From contig JAHBMJ010002123.1 in assembly GCA_018398765.1 (NCBI GenBank), positions 1-22,264 on the forward strand: a stretch of 22,264 nt of DNA. Reading direction: 5' to 3'. The notes beneath the pieces were generated by a model. It was not told where the DNA came from. It saw only the letters and a list, made by a program, of their open reading frames with translations, and did no database searches. Shown here in pieces: positions 19,144-22,264 of this stretch. Both the position numbers and the translations under genes were made by a program. Within the stretch, counting starts at the first letter, position 1. Every line of letters begins with the position of its first letter. This DNA is from Chromera velia (Eukaryota; Sar; Chromeraceae).

Positions 19144-19202
19144 GGGTTGCCTGAACTCATCAAGATCAGTCACATGCTCCAACCAACTGAGCTCATTCAA
19201 AG
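19144..19202 (-). repeat. tRNA-like arm, possible SINE head
   Basis: On the minus strand, 19195-19175 reads TGAGCTCAGTTGGTTGGAGCA. This is a textbook tRNA D-arm with GCTC/GAGC paired and an A-box. About 36 bases on, GAGTTCAGGCAACC (near 19159) weakly resembles a B-box. The anticodon stem and acceptor stem do not pair, so this is not a working tRNA. A tRNA-derived SINE relic is the likeliest reading. Confidence 0.35.
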
Positions 19203-19340
19203 TCTGCTGATCAACCATGTGTCATCAAATTTCTTGAACTTTGTCAGTCCATCTGCCAACTGTTAAGTCTTTCTATCGCAGTGACGAAGCTTTACGTCCA
19301 TTCTTTTCACTTCCTGAACACACCAGTAGTGCTAGGAAAA

Positions 19341-19420
19341 GGTTCAAGGTTCAAGGTTCACTTCGAAGTAATGAACCTGAATCAGGTTCAAAAACAGGTT
19401 TAAAAACAGGTTCACTTTTA
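19341..19420. repeat. GGTTCA repeat array, left copy
   Basis: GGTTCA occurs at 19341, 19348, 19355, 19385 and 19409, with one TGAACC at 19372. The array ends GGTTCACTTTT, as does the array at 20079-20140. A short imperfect palindrome centred on CTTCGAAG lies inside. Confidence 0.8.
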
Positions 19421-19700
19421 AGTTTTAATTAATAGAAACCTTATTTTTTCGTGTTATTTTATGCCTTTAAATTAGGTTTTAATGCATTTTTAGAACGTTT
19501 TATTATAGAATCTATGCCTTAGTAGTGTTTTTAAATATTTTAAATTAACATTTGTGCTCACATTAGGTGCTAGTCTCAAGTTATTCACTGTTTATAGTCG
19601 AAAATTATTAATCAAAAAAGCCTAAAAAAATTGGAAAATACCATAATTAAATTTATATGATCGTATTAATCATAACAATTTAGTCAACATAAGACCATCA
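19421..19700. other. AT-rich block
   Basis: A sharply A+T-rich stretch between the left GGTTCA array and a pyrimidine-rich segment (19700-19850, with a run of 13 C near 19817). No gene is seen. Confidence 0.6.
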
Positions 19701-19884
19701 CAGCGTTTCTTTCTTTCTTTCATCTGCTCACCGGTTGCCCCGCAGCCTCTGCTCCCCCCCTCCCTCTCCGTGTACCGCCGCCTCTTTGACTTGCTGCTCC
19801 CGGCCTGGCCTGTTGCCCCCCCCCCTGCTCCCCCTAATGGCCCCATGGCCCCCAAGTCACATGTACTTCTTCACTTCTGCAACC

Positions 19885-19908
19885 GTCAGCATGAGTTTTC
19901 ATGCTGAC
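19885..19908. repeat. Perfect 10-bp inverted repeat (hairpin) plus short direct repeats
   Basis: GTCAGCATGA, loop GTTT, then TCATGCTGAC pair perfectly. Just after it, ATGCTGACAT recurs at 19901 and 19914, and again in part near 19925. It could be a transposon end or a cruciform; no gene lies beside it. Confidence 0.8.
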
Positions 19909-20078
19909 ATATGATGCTGACATATGCTGACATGCGTCTATCTGACATAATAGATTGAACCGGCTGGGGACAATTGCTGTGCACGCGGCTCCGGCTCCTT
20001 ATTTCACCTATATAGGCCGCGGGCGGCGCGGGCCTGGCCGGCTTTGTGCCAGTGGCCGCGCGTCTGGCCTCCAAAACA

Positions 20079-20166
20079 GGTTCAAAACAGGTTCAACAGG
20101 TTCAACAGGTTCAAAACAGGTTCAACAGGTTCACTTTTTCAGATTTGAACCTTTTCTCAATGAACC
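20079..20166. repeat. GGTTCA repeat array, right copy
   Basis: There are six GGTTCA copies at 20079, 20090, 20099, 20108, 20119 and 20128 (spacing 9 or 11 bp), then TGAACC at 20146 and 20161. The last codons of the Copia-like reading frame lie within it. Confidence 0.85.
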
Positions 20167-20652
20167 TTTTCCCAGCCCTACACACCAGGCCAAAATCCCG
20201 GACAGTCCCTCTTCCTTCTTTGCTACCCCCGTTTCCATTTGACTGAACACAACAACCTCAAGTGAGGGAAAAAGGAAATAAAGAATACGAAGCATCAAGG
20301 GAAGACGTTTCAATCCCATTCGGATTGTAAGGAGCTCAGCTCCAGGTGCAGACAATACCTTTCTCTTCTCTTTGTGAGTCGCCCAGTCAAAGATATTCAA
20401 CCAACAAATCAAAGACCATGAGACATCAGCAAGCTGAAAAAGAAAAACAGACCGAGAGGAACAGGTGGATGCATCAAATGCTGCATCTACAAACAAACGC
20501 AGTTGTACAAAACGGAAACGAATGCGTACAAACCTGAGCCTCTTTCTCTTTGCTGCAACTAAACGCAAGACAGTAATCACTGCAGCAAGATACGTAACTA
20601 TGGGTGTGTCGGAGAACTGTGCAAGTGTGGAGATAGCAAAAGCAATGTCGAA
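20131..20652 (-). pseudogene. Copia RNase H region
   Basis: This lies in the same frame as the reverse transcriptase, after the two stops. The stretch FDIAFAISTLAQFSDTP (just after 20653) corresponds to the RPDIxFAVxxLSRF segment of Copia pol. FVDAAFD gives the first catalytic Asp region, and SAPGAELL gives the Glu of the usual SSTEAEY box in altered form. The third acidic position is not clear. It ends inside the GGTTCA array at 20131. Confidence 0.65.
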
Positions 20653-20667
20653 TCATGAACAAGAGAC

Positions 20668-21948
20668 CTACATGGCTCTCCCTACCCACTTTCTCATCTC
20701 ACTCTCAAGGCGCATGTCAATCTTGCCTGGAGAAGGAGGCAAAAAGTCTGATTCCACCAACACCCCACTTCTTTTCCCGAGAGGCAAAGCCTCCAGAGTC
20801 AAGTACCCCTCCATCGATTGGCAGATTGCTTCATCTGTTCTGAACACATCAAAACCAACCAGCTTGACACTCTCGGATAAAAATAAAGTCGCATCGTCCA
20901 TTGATACGGTTCCTGTCTGTACAATCTGTTTCAAAGTTAAAAGAGGACAAGGGGACGCACAAGTCAAATCGTCGACGTGATGAGACAGCATTGCTTTTAT
21001 GTCAAGAGTCTGTACCTCAGTGATGGATGAATCATCTGCTCTGGCTAACTGAGGAACAGTCACCCCCTTGTCTATCTTTACGTGGGTACTTTCTATGATC
21101 TCTCTCCATCCAATCCTGAAAAGAACTTGACGCAAAAAGAGACTAAAGATTCGTGGTGCATTTTTCAAGCCATATGCTGCTGAATGCAAAAGATACATGA
21201 CTCTTAATAATTTGAACCCCCTCGCAATGGCTGCTAGAGGTAACCACTTTGGCATTCTGACTCTAATCTTCCCTACTGACTCAGGAAGGCGCGGCTGCAG
21301 AAAAGCACATGTTACATCTGCAAACGCAACTCCCCATGACTTCACCAAAGCAAAGATAAAAAGAATGCGAAGAGAGGTGACGTCTGGAGTACCAAAATAT
21401 GTCTCTACGTTCCTTCTGTCGAAAAAGAAGTTGCCAGCGAGAACAAGCCTCGCTTTTGCCTTTCTGATTATAGACTCCCCCGCACTGACTAATTTCCATG
21501 TCATCACCCACATCAAAGGGATGATTATCAGAATGGAAGAAACAGAAGAAGCGGCCGAAGAGGAAGAAGACTGTCCAGTTGCAGGAAGCTCCTCCCCCAA
21601 TGACTGAAAATAAACCCACTTCCCAATCTTTCTGTCTCCCGCATCATTGAACTTTCCGTCTTTTACTTCTTTCCATTCGGCTTTCTTGTGGGTCTTTCCC
21701 ACCTTACTCTCTACTGTGAGACAGTCTGGCTTGCTGTCTGCCTTCTGACACTTCTCTGCCACCTCAGTGCCATGTCTTCTACATTTAAAAGAAAACAAAT
21801 GAGCAGAATAAATAGAAGAAAAATCACATGAGGGAGAGAAAGAAGAAGCAGAAAGAAAATTGATTCCCTCCTCCTGAGCTGCCCCCCCGTCGTCTCCCTG
21901 CCCCCCCTCTCCGCCTGGCTGAGCTCCATTCAAAACATTCAGAATGTT
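20668..21948 (-). pseudogene. Copia-type reverse transcriptase region (RVT_2)
   Basis: Counting from the first codon after 21933, IPLMWVMTWK (138-147) and KARLVLAGN (160-168) match the entry of Copia RT. FADVTCAFLQ (205-213) holds the first catalytic Asp (206). SAAYGLKNAPR (251-261) is the conserved YGLKxAPR box. HHVDDL (318-323) replaces the usual YVDD but keeps both Asp residues. A degraded LVGFDVF stretch follows, where Copia proteins have a LGIxI motif. The first 100 residues are low-complexity and of unclear origin. Stops at both ends show it is no longer a full polyprotein. Confidence 0.75.
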
Positions 21949-21951
21949 TTA

Positions 21952-22264
21952 TGGAACCCTTTCCTCCCTCTTCACCTTCTGAAGGTCAAAGACGTTGGAG
22001 ACTCTGTTCCCTACCACCCTTTGCGTATTGCGAGTATCATCAAGACCCAAAGAACGGCTGAGAACGAGTCCCCCTTCACCAACAAAAAGCGATGAGACAG
22101 GAACTTGACCTGTTGGAGTAGGTTGACCACACTCCACCAGACGAAGACGGCCAGAAACCGAGACGAGTGCGCATCGCCCCCTTAGCCCCCTCACTGCTGC
22201 AGCAGGGGCTGCAGGGGCGACCAAAACCGGAGGAACAACCCCGTCCCCCCCCCTAACCCCCCCC
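21952..22264 (-). other. Open frame upstream of the Copia RT, unrecognised
   Basis: The frame is open from the stop at 21949 to the window edge and is in phase with the reverse transcriptase. The peptide (for example GEGGLVLSRSLGLDDTRN) matches nothing I know. It may be the linker between integrase and RT. The extreme end is two C runs around TAA. Confidence 0.35.

Larger units (their letters stand above)
18681..19340. other. Gene-free, AT-rich then GC-rich region
   Basis: An AT-rich segment follows the NUDIX stop, with no clear AATAAA close by. It includes the TA microsatellite. Then comes a short GC-rich patch around 19037-19093 with GGCGGC repeats. A TGCATGCA is at 19005-19012. Open frames here show no known domain. 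Confidence 0.45.
20131..22264 (-). mobile_element. Decayed Ty1/Copia-like retrotransposon, pol 3' half, runs off the right edge
   Basis: A single minus-strand frame carries reverse transcriptase and RNase H regions in the order typical of Copia pol. It is broken by at least three in-frame stops (21949-21951 TAA, 20668-20670 TAG, 20653-20655 TGA) but shows no frameshift between them. The frame 21952-22264 upstream is also open to the edge, but I recognise no integrase motif in it. No LTR can be confirmed because only one end is in the window. It is a fossil copy rather than an active element. Confidence 0.75.

Overview
The window looks like nuclear DNA of an intron-rich, complex-plastid alga. 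My best guess is a chromerid alveolate of the Chromera velia type. This is inference from four things: dense short spliceosomal introns, abundant GTCT/CA/CT microsatellites, a bipartite plastid-type leader on one enzyme, and a Copia-like retroelement. I could not search a database.

Layout, left to right. (1) At 84-901 (- strand) are the first three exons of a YKT6-like longin SNARE, whose rest lies outside the window. (2) 902-4600 is mostly non-coding: a 37-bp tandem duplication, a decayed zinc-knuckle ORF (probably a LINE relic), a large GTCT microsatellite and an AT-rich block. (3) At 4658-9264 (- strand) is a seven-exon MFS transporter of the LacY/MFSD6-like type; its introns carry CT, CA and GA repeats and a minisatellite of about 40 units of 11 bp. 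(4) Divergent from it, at 9941-13040 (+), is a seven-exon alpha/beta hydrolase with an apparent signal-plus-transit leader; its last intron is almost pure GT repeat. (5) 13041-13632 is an AT-rich spacer between converging gene ends. (6) At 13633-17097 (- strand) is an intronless 1154-aa protein of unknown function with a mitochondrial-like N-terminus. (7) Divergent from it, at 17649-18680 (+), is an intronless NUDIX hydrolase with a C-terminal membrane anchor. (8) 18681-20130 is repeat-rich (TA microsatellite, tRNA-like arm, hairpin, two GGTTCA arrays). (9) From 20131 to the right edge (- strand) is a decayed Copia-like pol with reverse transcriptase and RNase H regions.

The exon models were built by hand from phase-compatible GT/AG sites and family conservation. 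All phases close and no internal stops remain, but there is no transcript evidence. Nothing suggests the cellular genes act in one pathway. Membrane trafficking, solute transport, a plastid hydrolase, a possible organelle protein and nucleotide clean-up are simply neighbours. The most interesting signals are in gene architecture: a skewed splice-donor signal (C at +3 in 8 of 15 introns), an in-frame GT-repeat intron, a minisatellite that looks like an amplified splice donor, AT-rich troughs at gene ends, and repeated short motifs in the divergent promoters.
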